A DNA stretch of 64,000 nucleotides, from contig JABGQA010000168.1 in the NCBI GenBank assembly GCA_018644665.1, forward strand, positions 20,939-84,938, in the 5' to 3' direction. The notes beneath the pieces were generated by a model, which ran no database searches, was not told the origin of the DNA, and saw nothing but the letters and a program-made list of their open reading frames with translations. This document shows, one piece after another, positions 8,884 through 17,252 of the stretch. Each line of letters starts with the position of its first letter. The stretch's first letter is position 1. A program made the translations under genes and the position numbers. Source of the stretch: Candidatus Poribacteria bacterium (lineage in GTDB: Bacteria > Poribacteria > WGA-4E > GCA-2687025).

Positions 8884-11800
8884 GTGTCCGCGGCCGACGA
8901 CGCCACAACCCGCTTGGAAGTCGCCCACGTCCTCTTCATGGACCTCGTAGGGTACTCGCGGCTAACTGTGGAGGAGCAAAGCCGACGCATCGGCGCGCTC
9001 CAGGACATCGTCCGCGAGACGGACGCGTATGCGCAGGCGAAGCGCGAGGCGTCCGTGCTCGCGCATCCTGCGGGCGATGGCATGGCGCTGGCGTTTTTCG
9101 GCGACCCATCCTCGCCGGCCCGTTGCGCGACGGAGGTCAACGAGGCCGCGCGTGATCGTGACGATCTGCCGCTACGGATGGGCATCCACTCCGGCCCCAT
9201 ACATCGCGCGGCGGACATCAACGACACGCCCAACGTGCGCGGCCCCGGCATCAACCTCGCACAGCGCGTCATGGATTGCGGCGACCCCGGACACATCCTG
9301 CTCTCGTACATGACCGCTGAGGCGCTCATCGAATCTGAGCTGTGGAAGCCGCGACTCCACGACCTCGGCGAGGTGGAGGTGAAGCACGGCATCCGCATTC
9401 GCATCTACAGCCTGGCGGCCGACGCAGCGAGCGAGCCGCCGCGGCCGGCGAAGGTGGTCGAACTCGCGGAGAAGTGGGCGGCCGAGCATCGGACTCACAA
9501 CCTGCCCGCCGCTCTCACGAGCTTCGTGGGACGCGAGGGGCAGATCGACGAGGTGAAGGAGCGGCTGCGCGAGACGCGCCTGCTCACACTCACGGGAACC
9601 GGCGGCACGGGGAAGACGCGCTTGTCCCTGCGCGTCGGGGAGGAACTACTCGGCGAGTACCCCGACGGCGTGTGGTTCGTCGAGCTTGCGTCCATCTCCG
9701 ACCCCGATCTGATCGTGGACGCCGTCGCCGCCGTGCTGGATGTCCGCGGCTCGGCGGAGCAGACGCTGATGACCACGCTCACGCGCTACCTCGACAGGCA
9801 GCGGACCCTCATCATCCTCGACAACTGCGAACACCTCGTCGAGGGCGCCGCGACGTTCGCTCAGGAGTTCCTCACGGCGTGCTCGGGACCGCGAATCCTT
9901 GCCACGAGCCGCGAGGTCCTCGGCGTCAACGGCGAGGCCACGTGGCGTGTCCCGTCTCTCTCCCTGCCCGACCATGACGACGAGCCCGAAGGCGACGACC
10001 TGACGCATTTCGAGGCGGTGCGGTTGTTCGTAGACCGCGCCCGCGCCGCGCGGTCGGACTTCGCCCTCACAGATGAGAACGCGACCGTCGTCGCGGCGAT
10101 CTGCCGACGCCTGGACGGCATCCCGCTGGCTATCGAACTCGCGGCTGCGCGCATGCGTGCGATGTCCGTCGAGCAGATACACGACCGGCTCGACGAACGC
10201 TTCCGGCTCCTGACGGGTGGCGGAAGGGCATCGCCCCGTAGGCAGCAGACGCTACGCGCGCTCGTGGACTGGAGCTATCGCCTTCTCGATGAGCCGCAGC
10301 AGGCGCTCTTCGCGCGGCTCTCGGTGTTCGCGGGTGGGTTCACGATGGAGGCCGCGGAGGACGTCTGCGCCTTCGGCGGTGTCGAACCGTGGGACGTGCT
10401 CGACCTGCTCCTGCAACTCGTCGACAAGTCGCTCGTGATCGTCGAGGAGGGGCAGAGCGGCCCGCGCTACCGAATGCTGGAGACGCTCAGGGAATACGGC
10501 CTGGAGCGCATCTACGATGGCGGAGACGCCGACGAAGTGCGGAATCGACACGCCGCGTACTTCGGCAAGTTCGTCTCCGAGCAGGAGTCCGATTTCCAAG
10601 GCTTGCGGCAGCTCGAAGCGTTCGACGCGGTCGAGGTCGAACTGGACAACATCCGGCAGGCGTTGTCGTGGTCGATCGAGGCCGATGTCGCGGCGGCGAT
10701 ACAGCTCGTAGCCGATCTGGGTTGGTTCTGGAATGAGCGCTGTTACTGGGCGGAAGCGCTGCTCTGGCAGACGCGGAGCGCAGAACTCCGCGAAGGTATC
10801 TCGCCGAACACATTCGGGCGTCTCCTGGTTAACAAGGCACTGATGCACGGGCATGTCGGGCAGGGCGACGCCGCGTTGCGCGATGCACAGGAGGCCCTCG
10901 CGATACACACACGCGCCGAGGACCCGGTCGGGCAGGCCTGGGGGGCGCTCGCCGTGGGCTTCTACCACCAATTCTGTGCCTCCGACTACCCCAAGGCTGC
11001 TGTGTGGTACGCCCGAGCGCGCGATGGCTTCTCCGCTGCCGATCGGGGCCCTGAGGGCGTTCTCACGGAGTTGTTCCTGACGCACACCGCGATGTATCAG
11101 GGCGACTTGGAGACCGCGGAAACTCGGTGTTTGCGAACGCTGCTACGTGCTCGGGAGGTGGGCGCGCCCATGTGCGAGTCGGCCGCCGCGCACACACGGG
11201 CGGAGATCGAGTGCCGACGCGGCAGATACGGGCTGGCGACGCGCCGGCTATCGGAGGCCCTCCTGCTGCACCGACGGGTCCGCAACCCGGGTCACGAGGC
11301 CCTGACTCTGGGCAACATGGCCATGGTGTGCGAACACGGACATGACTATGCCCTTGCCTACTCATACTGGGTGGCCATGGTCCCGATAGAGGTGAGACTC
11401 GGCCGCCAGGCGGGGTGGCCCGAGCTCATGGCCGGAAAGTGCGCGGAGTTGCTCGGAAGAAGGCGGGATGCGCGCAGGTGGTACGCTGCCTCAATGGACC
11501 GGTATTCCGGCCGCAGCAACGAAGCGGGGATGGCTTCTGCTGCGATAGCCGCCGCCTGCTTGGACATTGACGCCGGGCGCATCGACGCTGCGAGAGCGTC
11601 CGTGTGCAGCGCAGTTGTTATTGCCGCGCAGCGCGATGCGCCGGACCTCCTCCACAAGTGCGCGGACGTGGGCGGCCGCCTCTGCTCCCGACTTGGGGAT
11701 GCCACATCTGGCGTGCTGCTGCTGGGGTACGGGAGCAGTGTAAGAGGCCCACCGGAGGGGTTCGGCGCGCGAAGCACGTACCTTCTCGCCGATCAGGCGG

Positions 11801-12012
11801 CGGCGGTGGCGGAGTCTGATATCCGCGAAGCCCTCGGCGTAGAGCGGTTTACGAGTGTCCATGACGCCGGACGGCGGCTTGATCGAGACCAAGCGGCGGA
11901 TGTATTGCGCGCGCGCCTATGCCCGGCGGGTGAGGGGACCTCCCGCGAATCCGGTGTGGAGGCGCCGGGCGATCGCGCATATGACATGACGGGGAAGGAG
12001 TCTGCGGAGTGA
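8884..12012 (+). CDS. Class III adenylate/guanylate cyclase - NB-ARC-like ATPase - TPR regulator
   Basis: 1042 residues, GTG start with GAGG 7 bases upstream. Residues 10-180 form a class III cyclase domain with both metal-binding aspartates (FMDLVGYS, Asp20; PAGDGMAL, Asp65) and the transition-state Asn/Arg (GINLAQR, 124-128). Residues 205-480 form an AfsR/NB-ARC-type NTPase with Walker A GTGGTGKT (238-245) and Walker B TLIILDN, then a winged-helix segment (LDWSYRLLDEPQQALF). Residues 600-950 are helical TPR-like repeats for ligand or protein binding. It should be a cytoplasmic signalling switch. Its stop overlaps the GTG of the next PhyH gene (GTGA), implying translational coupling. Confidence 0.93.
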   Translation: MSAADDATTRLEVAHVLFMDLVGYSRLTVEEQSRRIGALQDIVRETDAYAQAKREASVLAHPAGDGMALAFFGDPSSPARCATEVNEAARDRDDLPLRMGIHSGPIHRAADINDTPNVRGPGINLAQRVMDCGDPGHILLSYMTAEALIESELWKPRLHDLGEVEVKHGIRIRIYSLAADAASEPPRPAKVVELAEKWAAEHRTHNLPAALTSFVGREGQIDEVKERLRETRLLTLTGTGGTGKTRLSLRVGEELLGEYPDGVWFVELASISDPDLIVDAVAAVLDVRGSAEQTLMTTLTRYLDRQRTLIILDNCEHLVEGAATFAQEFLTACSGPRILATSREVLGVNGEATWRVPSLSLPDHDDEPEGDDLTHFEAVRLFVDRARAARSDFALTDENATVVAAICRRLDGIPLAIELAAARMRAMSVEQIHDRLDERFRLLTGGGRASPRRQQTLRALVDWSYRLLDEPQQALFARLSVFAGGFTMEAAEDVCAFGGVEPWDVLDLLLQLVDKSLVIVEEGQSGPRYRMLETLREYGLERIYDGGDADEVRNRHAAYFGKFVSEQESDFQGLRQLEAFDAVEVELDNIRQALSWSIEADVAAAIQLVADLGWFWNERCYWAEALLWQTRSAELREGISPNTFGRLLVNKALMHGHVGQGDAALRDAQEALAIHTRAEDPVGQAWGALAVGFYHQFCASDYPKAAVWYARARDGFSAADRGPEGVLTELFLTHTAMYQGDLETAETRCLRTLLRAREVGAPMCESAAAHTRAEIECRRGRYGLATRRLSEALLLHRRVRNPGHEALTLGNMAMVCEHGHDYALAYSYWVAMVPIEVRLGRQAGWPELMAGKCAELLGRRRDARRWYAASMDRYSGRSNEAGMASAAIAAACLDIDAGRIDAARASVCSAVVIAAQRDAPDLLHKCADVGGRLCSRLGDATSGVLLLGYGSSVRGPPEGFGARSTYLLADQAAAVAESDIREALGVERFTSVHDAGRRLDRDQAADVLRARLCPAGEGTSRESGVEAPGDRAYDMTGKESAE

Positions 12013-12818
12013 CCGACGACGAACGCTACCTATTCGACCTGAACGGCTACATCGTGATCGAGGGGCTGCTGACCCCCGACGAGATGGCCGTCGCGAACGC
12101 GGCCATTGACGCGCGCGAGGACACGATCCGCGTCGGGACGCGTGAGCACTCGCTGAGCGGAGGGTCCCCCGCGCTGGAGGGAACCCACGGTCGCGGCGAC
12201 CTGGGCGGCATGCTCGCGTGGCCGGAACCCGACTGTCTGCCGTTCCGACGCGCGTTGGCGCACCCGAGACTGGTCCCGTACCTGAACGAGATCCTCGGGA
12301 AGGGCTTCCGCGTGGACCATCAGATGGGCCTGGTGTCCATGGACAAAGGCGCCGAGGGACACACATTCCACGGCTCGTCCGGTCCCGGTTTCGACCCGAA
12401 CCAGTACTACATCTTCAAGAACGGTCGCTTCCACAACGGGCTGACAGTCGTGGCCGTCCAACTCACCGACGTGAACCCGGGCGACGGCGGCCTGGTAGTC
12501 ATCCCCGGCAGCCACAAGTCGAACTTCCCGTGTCCGCCCGACATGCGAAAGTACCTGGCGCATCAGGAGAACGTCCGGCAGATCGTCTGCAAGGCGGGCG
12601 ACGCGGTCATCTTCACCGAGGCGACCACGCACGGCACGCTGCCGTGGACATCGGGCCGCCCGAGAAGAACGCTGCTGACTCGGTACACCGCGGGGAATAT
12701 GGCGTACGTGCCGGCGTTCGAGACGCCGGAGTGGGCGGACGAGCGCCTGAGCAAGGTGATGGAAGCCCCCTACCACACCCGCCTGAACCGCCCCGTGCTC
12801 GAAGACGACGAGGATTAG
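12009..12818 (+). CDS. PhyH family protein, tandem copy 1
   Basis: 269 residues. The GTG start overlaps the stop of the cyclase-ATPase gene. The fold is PhyH: FDLNGYIVIEGLLTPDE at the start, PGDGGLVVIPGSHKSNFP in the core, and the distal His in TTHGTLPW with Arg in RTLLTRY. The position expected to hold His-x-Asp reads FHGSS, so the carboxylate ligand is not evident. I recall a large environmental subfamily with His-Gly-Gly here, so this may be a family trait. No signal peptide. Substrate unknown. It is paralogous to the next gene, with one 143-base tract nearly identical (see findings). Confidence 0.9.
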   Translation: MTDDERYLFDLNGYIVIEGLLTPDEMAVANAAIDAREDTIRVGTREHSLSGGSPALEGTHGRGDLGGMLAWPEPDCLPFRRALAHPRLVPYLNEILGKGFRVDHQMGLVSMDKGAEGHTFHGSSGPGFDPNQYYIFKNGRFHNGLTVVAVQLTDVNPGDGGLVVIPGSHKSNFPCPPDMRKYLAHQENVRQIVCKAGDAVIFTEATTHGTLPWTSGRPRRTLLTRYTAGNMAYVPAFETPEWADERLSKVMEAPYHTRLNRPVLEDDED

Positions 12819-13012
12819 CCGCTCTGCGCGAACAACGTCACATGTCCACCACGCAACGCGTCTGGGCCGCGGCGCCCCGTCCCGTCGTGGGCAGGCGAAT
12901 CTAGACGAGGGCCTGCGCCCCTGCGCCCCTGCGCCATGCGAACGTCGAGCGAGATTCACACAGCCACGGCGCCGGCGACTTCGGCAAGGTCCATCAACCA
13001 GGGATCAGACAC

Positions 13013-13819
13013 ATGACCGACGACGATAGATACCTATTCGACCTGAACGGCTACATGGTGATCGAGGGGCTGCTGACGCCCGACGAGGTAGCAGCGGCGA
13101 ACGCGGCCATCGAGACGCGTATCGACACGATGCGCATCCGCCCGCGCGAACAGGCGCTGAACGGCGACTCCTCCGCGCTGGAAGGCGAGCACGGCAGGGG
13201 CGAACTGGGAGGCATGCTCCACTGGCCGGAGCCCGACTGCCTGCCGTTCCGCGAGATCATGGCGCACCCGAAGCTCGTGCCTTACCTGAACGAGATACTC
13301 GGCAAGGGCTTCCGCATGGACCACCAGATGTTCCTGCTGTCCATGGACAAGGGAGCGGAGGGCTTCATCTTCCACGGGTCGTCCGGCCCGGGCTTCGATC
13401 CGAACCAGTACTACATCTTCAAGAACGGGCGCTTCCACAACGGGCTGACGGTCGTCGCCGTGCAACTCACCGACGTGAACCCGGGCGACGGCGGCTTGAT
13501 CGTGATCCCAGGCAGCCACAAGTCGAACTTCCCGTGTCCGCCCGACATGCGGAAGTACCTGGCGCATCAGGAGAACGTCCGGCAGATCGTCTGCAAGGCG
13601 GGCGACGCGGTCATCTTCACCGAGGCGACCACGCACGGCACGCTGCCGTGGACTTCCGACACGCCGCGACGGTCGCTGCTCACCCGCTACACGGCGGGGA
13701 ACATGGCGTACACGCCTTCGTACGAGGTCCCGGAATGGGCCGACGAACGCGAACGCGCCGTCATGGAGAAGCCCTACCACACGCGGCTGAACCGCCCGAT
13801 TCTAGAAGACGGGGAGTGA
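13013..13819 (+). CDS. PhyH family protein, tandem copy 2
   Basis: 268 residues, ATG start with AGGGA upstream. It is a close paralogue of the preceding gene along its whole length and has the same FHGSS, GSHKSNFP and THGTLPW positions. The main differences are in the N-terminal third and the last 40 residues. Copy 1 and copy 2 are separated by 194 bases holding only a short GC-rich direct repeat (CTGCGCCC). The next gene begins one base after its stop, so copy 2 and the epimerase are likely co-translated. Confidence 0.9.
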   Translation: MTDDDRYLFDLNGYMVIEGLLTPDEVAAANAAIETRIDTMRIRPREQALNGDSSALEGEHGRGELGGMLHWPEPDCLPFREIMAHPKLVPYLNEILGKGFRMDHQMFLLSMDKGAEGFIFHGSSGPGFDPNQYYIFKNGRFHNGLTVVAVQLTDVNPGDGGLIVIPGSHKSNFPCPPDMRKYLAHQENVRQIVCKAGDAVIFTEATTHGTLPWTSDTPRRSLLTRYTAGNMAYTPSYEVPEWADERERAVMEKPYHTRLNRPILEDGE

Positions 13820-13820
13820 T

Positions 13821-14807
13821 GTGGACCCCATGCGAATCCTGATAACCGGCGTCACAGGCAGGATCGGCGCGAACCTGGCTGCCGCGCTCGTTGAGCAAGG
13901 GCACGAGGTCCGCGGGTTCGTGTGGCCGGGCGATCCGCGCGTCGAGAAGCTGGAGTCTCTGTCGCTCGACCTGCGTACAGGCAGCCTGCGCGACGCTGAC
14001 GACATCCGAGACGCGATGCGTGGGGTGCAGGTCGTGTACCACCTCGGCGCGGCGTTCCAGGGCGGTGGGCCGTTCTCCGACGACGACTACTTCGAGACGA
14101 ACGTCCGCGGCACGTTCAACGCCCTGCAAGCCGCGCGCGAGCAGGACGATCTACGCCGCTTCGTGTTCGCCGGCACCGACGCCCTGTACGACAAGTACGT
14201 CCCCGGCGGGTTGTCCAAGCCGATACGCGAGGACGATGCCGTGCCGCGTCCACGCGGTTGGTATGCGCTGTCGAAGTCGATGGGCGAGGACATGTGCGTG
14301 TCGTACCACGGCGCCTACGGACTGCCGACCGTCGTCCTGCGGTTCAGCATGGTCCTCGGCGCGGGCGAGATCCTAGACTGGCCCCAGTTCCGTCTGAGCG
14401 GGCTCAAGGGCCGACCTGAACTCGCCCCGCTGTGGGACGGTGAGGAGCGGCTGGTCGTGCTCCGCGACGAGAACGGTCGCGCCCACAAGAAGCACATCGC
14501 CGACGTGCGCGACATCGTCCACGGGTGCCTGTGCGCGCTGGAGGCTCCCGACGCCGCAGGCGAGGTGATGCAGTTGGGGGCGCCGTCCGCGTTCACGTGG
14601 GACGACGCGGTTCCATATCTGTCCGAGAAGACGGGTGTCCCCTACATCGAGGCGAACGTGTCGGGGACGCCGACGTTCTACGAATACAACCTGTCGAAGG
14701 CGCGCCGACTTCTCGGCTTCGCGCCTCAGTACGATGTCCGTCGCATGATCGACGACGCGATCGCGTTCCGAGCAGGTGAGGACATCGGCGTCCTGCCCAC
14801 GACCTGA
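13821..14807 (+). CDS. NAD-dependent epimerase/dehydratase (extended SDR)
   Basis: 328 residues from GTG at 13821 (GGGGAG lies 4 bases upstream); an ATG at 13830 is possible. The N-terminus has the Rossmann motif GVTGRIG. The active site is read as Ser/Thr in FAGTDALYD with YALSK (Tyr and Lys of YxxxK). The C-terminal part (KARRLLGFAPQYDVRRMI) is the substrate-binding lobe of sugar-nucleotide epimerases. It likely acts on a nucleotide sugar or sugar-like metabolite. It directly follows the PhyH pair, so it may work on the same compound (inference). Confidence 0.9.
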   Translation: MDPMRILITGVTGRIGANLAAALVEQGHEVRGFVWPGDPRVEKLESLSLDLRTGSLRDADDIRDAMRGVQVVYHLGAAFQGGGPFSDDDYFETNVRGTFNALQAAREQDDLRRFVFAGTDALYDKYVPGGLSKPIREDDAVPRPRGWYALSKSMGEDMCVSYHGAYGLPTVVLRFSMVLGAGEILDWPQFRLSGLKGRPELAPLWDGEERLVVLRDENGRAHKKHIADVRDIVHGCLCALEAPDAAGEVMQLGAPSAFTWDDAVPYLSEKTGVPYIEANVSGTPTFYEYNLSKARRLLGFAPQYDVRRMIDDAIAFRAGEDIGVLPTT

Positions 14808-14809
14808 CG

Positions 14810-15427
14810 CTAGGCGTCGAGGATCCAGTCGATGCCCTGTAAGACCAGCGTGCGGAAGTCCGGGTGGTCGTACGCCGCTTGGTCATGCCCCAACGCGTTG
14901 TACAGCACCTTCCCGGCGCCGACGTCCTTCGTGTAGACGAGCGGCTGCGTCACGTCGTCCCACTCGGCCGTCGCAAGGACATGCGCGCCAGCCGGCGCCC
15001 GGTCGAGGACGTACAGCTCGTCGAGAATGCTGAAATCCTCGACGCCCGCCATGACAGGATGCCCCGGCTCGATGACCTTCACCGGGAACTCGTGGTACGG
15101 GCTGTGATGCGTGAAGCGGCCGCCGATGAGGTCGGTAAACGCCGTGCGTTCCACGTCGATCACCGTCACGGAATGGATGCCCACGAGCTTCCCGCCATCG
15201 CGCACGAACTGGATGGCGCTCGCCTCCTGCTCGGGGGTCAGCTCGCTCATCGTGGCGCAGAGGACGCAGAGGTCGTACGCGGCCAGATCCTCGAGGACCG
15301 CCGCGTCGTGGCTCTCCTCTGCCTCGACGGCGTCGGAGTCGGCGAGCCATGCCATCAGCCGCCCGCCGAGTTCCTCTAGCGGATGGTGCTGGTCGTTCTT
15401 GCTGAGTATGAGTGTCCTTGCCGGCAT
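14810..15427 (-). CDS. ThuA-like (glutamine amidotransferase-fold) sugar-metabolism protein
   Basis: 205 residues, ATG at 15427 with GGGAGGG upstream. The protein shows the ThuA pattern: LILSKNDQHHP at the start, FVRDGGKLVGIHS, GGRFTHHSPYHEF, and a C-terminal YNALGHDQAAYDHPDF segment. ThuA proteins accompany trehalose, disaccharide or 3-keto-sugar use. It is the last gene of a minus-strand run with the isomerase (23-base gap) and the P-loop ATPase. It converges on the epimerase, with 2 bases between stops. Confidence 0.9.
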   Translation of the reverse strand: MPARTLILSKNDQHHPLEELGGRLMAWLADSDAVEAEESHDAAVLEDLAAYDLCVLCATMSELTPEQEASAIQFVRDGGKLVGIHSVTVIDVERTAFTDLIGGRFTHHSPYHEFPVKVIEPGHPVMAGVEDFSILDELYVLDRAPAGAHVLATAEWDDVTQPLVYTKDVGAGKVLYNALGHDQAAYDHPDFRTLVLQGIDWILDA

Positions 15428-15450
15428 CGCGCCGCCCTCCCTTGCGTGGT

Positions 15451-16281
15451 CTACCCCAGCAGGGCGCGCATCTTCTCGATGCCGGTGCGCGCGACGCTCT
15501 CGGCGCCCGCCTCCTCGTAGCCCTTGTTGAACAGTTCCAGGGAGTACATCCCGGTATAGCCGATGCGCCGGAGAGTGCTGACGATGTCGCCAATGGGCGC
15601 CGCCCCATCGCCTGGATATACCCGGTCGGCGTCCGTCTGCGTGTCGATGGCGGGTGACTCGGGGAAGTCGTTGAAGTGGAAGAGACCGAGCTGTGAGCCT
15701 TCCAACTCGCCGAGAAGGTCGTAGCTGTCGCCGGCTATCGCCATGTGGAAGACGTCCGCGAGCAACACGACTTCGGGGCTGTCGATGGCGCGCATGATCG
15801 CCAACGCGTCGCTCAGCGAGCTGAGCGTCTTGGACATGCCCCAGAATTCCAGCAGGGGAGCCGCGCCCATGCCACGAACGGCGTCCAGCAGGCCGCGGTA
15901 GTATGTCGCCAGGTCGGCGATGGGGATGTCCGTGCGATCGGTGACGCCCATCGGCGGAGCCGCGACGTTCGGGCATCCGAGCGCCTCGGCCGTCTCGAAC
16001 ACCTCAACGGCCTCCACCAACGCCTGAGCGCGGGTGGTGTCGTCGGGATTCGCCCACTGGAAGAAGGCTATGAGGTTGGGCACGTGTATGCCGGCGTCGT
16101 CGATCACGCCGCGCAGCTCGGCGAGCGTGCCGCCGCCCTGGAGGTACGCCGCGATCTCCGCGACCCACAACTCGATGCCGTCGTAACCGACCTCGGCGGC
16201 AAGCTGAATCTCCTCGACAACGCCGAGGCCGCAGTTGCGGATGGTGCTCGTATTGAAGCAGTAGACGCCTTCGCTCGCCAT
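15451..16281 (-). CDS. Sugar phosphate isomerase/epimerase (AP endonuclease-2-type TIM barrel)
   Basis: 276 residues, GAGGAA upstream of the ATG. The motifs are those of xylose-isomerase-like TIM barrels: GYDGIELWV near the start, LEFWG with the Glu ligand, VVLLADVFHM, and GLFHFNDFPES with metal-binding His and Asp. A C-terminal GYTGMYSLELFNKGY supplies the last Glu. It probably interconverts keto and aldo or epimeric sugars. It sits between a ThuA gene and a PilT-like ATPase gene on the same strand. Confidence 0.9.
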   Translation of the reverse strand: MASEGVYCFNTSTIRNCGLGVVEEIQLAAEVGYDGIELWVAEIAAYLQGGGTLAELRGVIDDAGIHVPNLIAFFQWANPDDTTRAQALVEAVEVFETAEALGCPNVAAPPMGVTDRTDIPIADLATYYRGLLDAVRGMGAAPLLEFWGMSKTLSSLSDALAIMRAIDSPEVVLLADVFHMAIAGDSYDLLGELEGSQLGLFHFNDFPESPAIDTQTDADRVYPGDGAAPIGDIVSTLRRIGYTGMYSLELFNKGYEEAGAESVARTGIEKMRALLG

Positions 16282-16324
16282 GTGGCATTCCTCGGCTGGT
16301 TGCTGCGTGCGGTGTCGGACGGGG

Positions 16325-17065
16325 CTAAGCGGACGGCCGGCCCGCGGTCAGGAAACGCCGGCACTCGGCCTCGAATCCCTCGTCGCGGGGCGCGTCGATG
16401 AAGCCGCCGTCGCGCGTGTAGACGGTGCGGTGCGGCGCGGAACCGTCGGAATAGGCGACCTCGCTGATGAAGCGCTGCCCCTCGGGGTTGTTGATCCGGC
16501 CGACGGTCATGTCCTCGCCCTCGATGCGGACGAATACGAACAGGTTGACCGCTTGGAAGTGGTCCTCTGGGATCTTGTTCACGCCGAGCAGTTGCTCGCT
16601 ACCCTCTTCCATGGTGTTGATGTGCATGGTGCTGGTGACCATGTGGCCGTCCGCCTGGAGCGCGAGCAGATCGCGCAGATCCTGATCCCACAGGTACCCG
16701 TCTAGATCGTGGCTGCTGATCTCGTGGCAGATGACGCAGTGCGGGGCGCCGTCCATGGCGTCGATGCTGTCGCGCGACGCGATGACATACGGCATCGCCG
16801 CGGGCGCGAAGTCGGCCAGCACGCGCATCGTGGATGTCTTCCCGACGCCGCCCGGGCCGGACGCGGCAATGAGCGAGGCCCCGCGCGCGGCCTTCGACAC
16901 CAACCAACCGGCGAGGTCCAGCGGCGCCGTGCCCAACTCGACGAAATCGAACATCGTGAACGGCCCCTCGGGGCGGTCGCGATGCCCAAGGGCGTCCAGC
17001 ACTTCCCGGTCTTCGCGGCCGGCGACGAACGAGAGCGAATGCGCGGTCGAATCGACGTCTGGCAT
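16325..17065 (-). CDS. Stand-alone P-loop ATPase resembling PilT/VirB11-type secretion ATPases
   Basis: 246 residues, ATG at 17065 with TTGGAG 5 bases upstream. Walker A is SGPGGVGKTSTM, followed by a HEISSHDLDG segment and ALQADGHMVTSTMHINTMEEG, which recalls the Asp box / TGH-x-x-x-T-x-H region of type II/IV secretion ATPases. It is about half the size of GspE and shorter than PilT, and no pilus or secretion genes are nearby. Being first in a run with a sugar isomerase and a ThuA gene suggests a regulatory or chaperone-like job, but the function is unknown. Family placement is by motif only. Confidence 0.65.
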   Translation of the reverse strand: MPDVDSTAHSLSFVAGREDREVLDALGHRDRPEGPFTMFDFVELGTAPLDLAGWLVSKAARGASLIAASGPGGVGKTSTMRVLADFAPAAMPYVIASRDSIDAMDGAPHCVICHEISSHDLDGYLWDQDLRDLLALQADGHMVTSTMHINTMEEGSEQLLGVNKIPEDHFQAVNLFVFVRIEGEDMTVGRINNPEGQRFISEVAYSDGSAPHRTVYTRDGGFIDAPRDEGFEAECRRFLTAGRPSA

Positions 17066-17252
17066 GAGTTCTCCAATGCTGCCGTGGGCGCGCCTTCCCG
17101 GCGGTCGCCGCCGCGCAGTGTGCAACACGAGAGAGACCAGGCCAAGGGCGCTGTGACCGCGACTCCAGACGCGACGACAAGCCTGTCGACTTGACCCCGG
17201 CCCGACCGTCACGATATGAGTCACGCGCACGGCTTCACCACCGCCCAACCCC

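Noticed and set aside
12905..12940. Short CTGCGCCC direct repeat between the PhyH copies
   Set aside because: Only about three units in a GC-rich spacer; likely chance or slippage with no visible role.
16800..17150. Long antisense open frames opposite the PilT-like ATPase gene and other genes
   Set aside because: High GC content leaves many frames open; they lack ribosome sites, domains and codon bias, and they mirror real genes.
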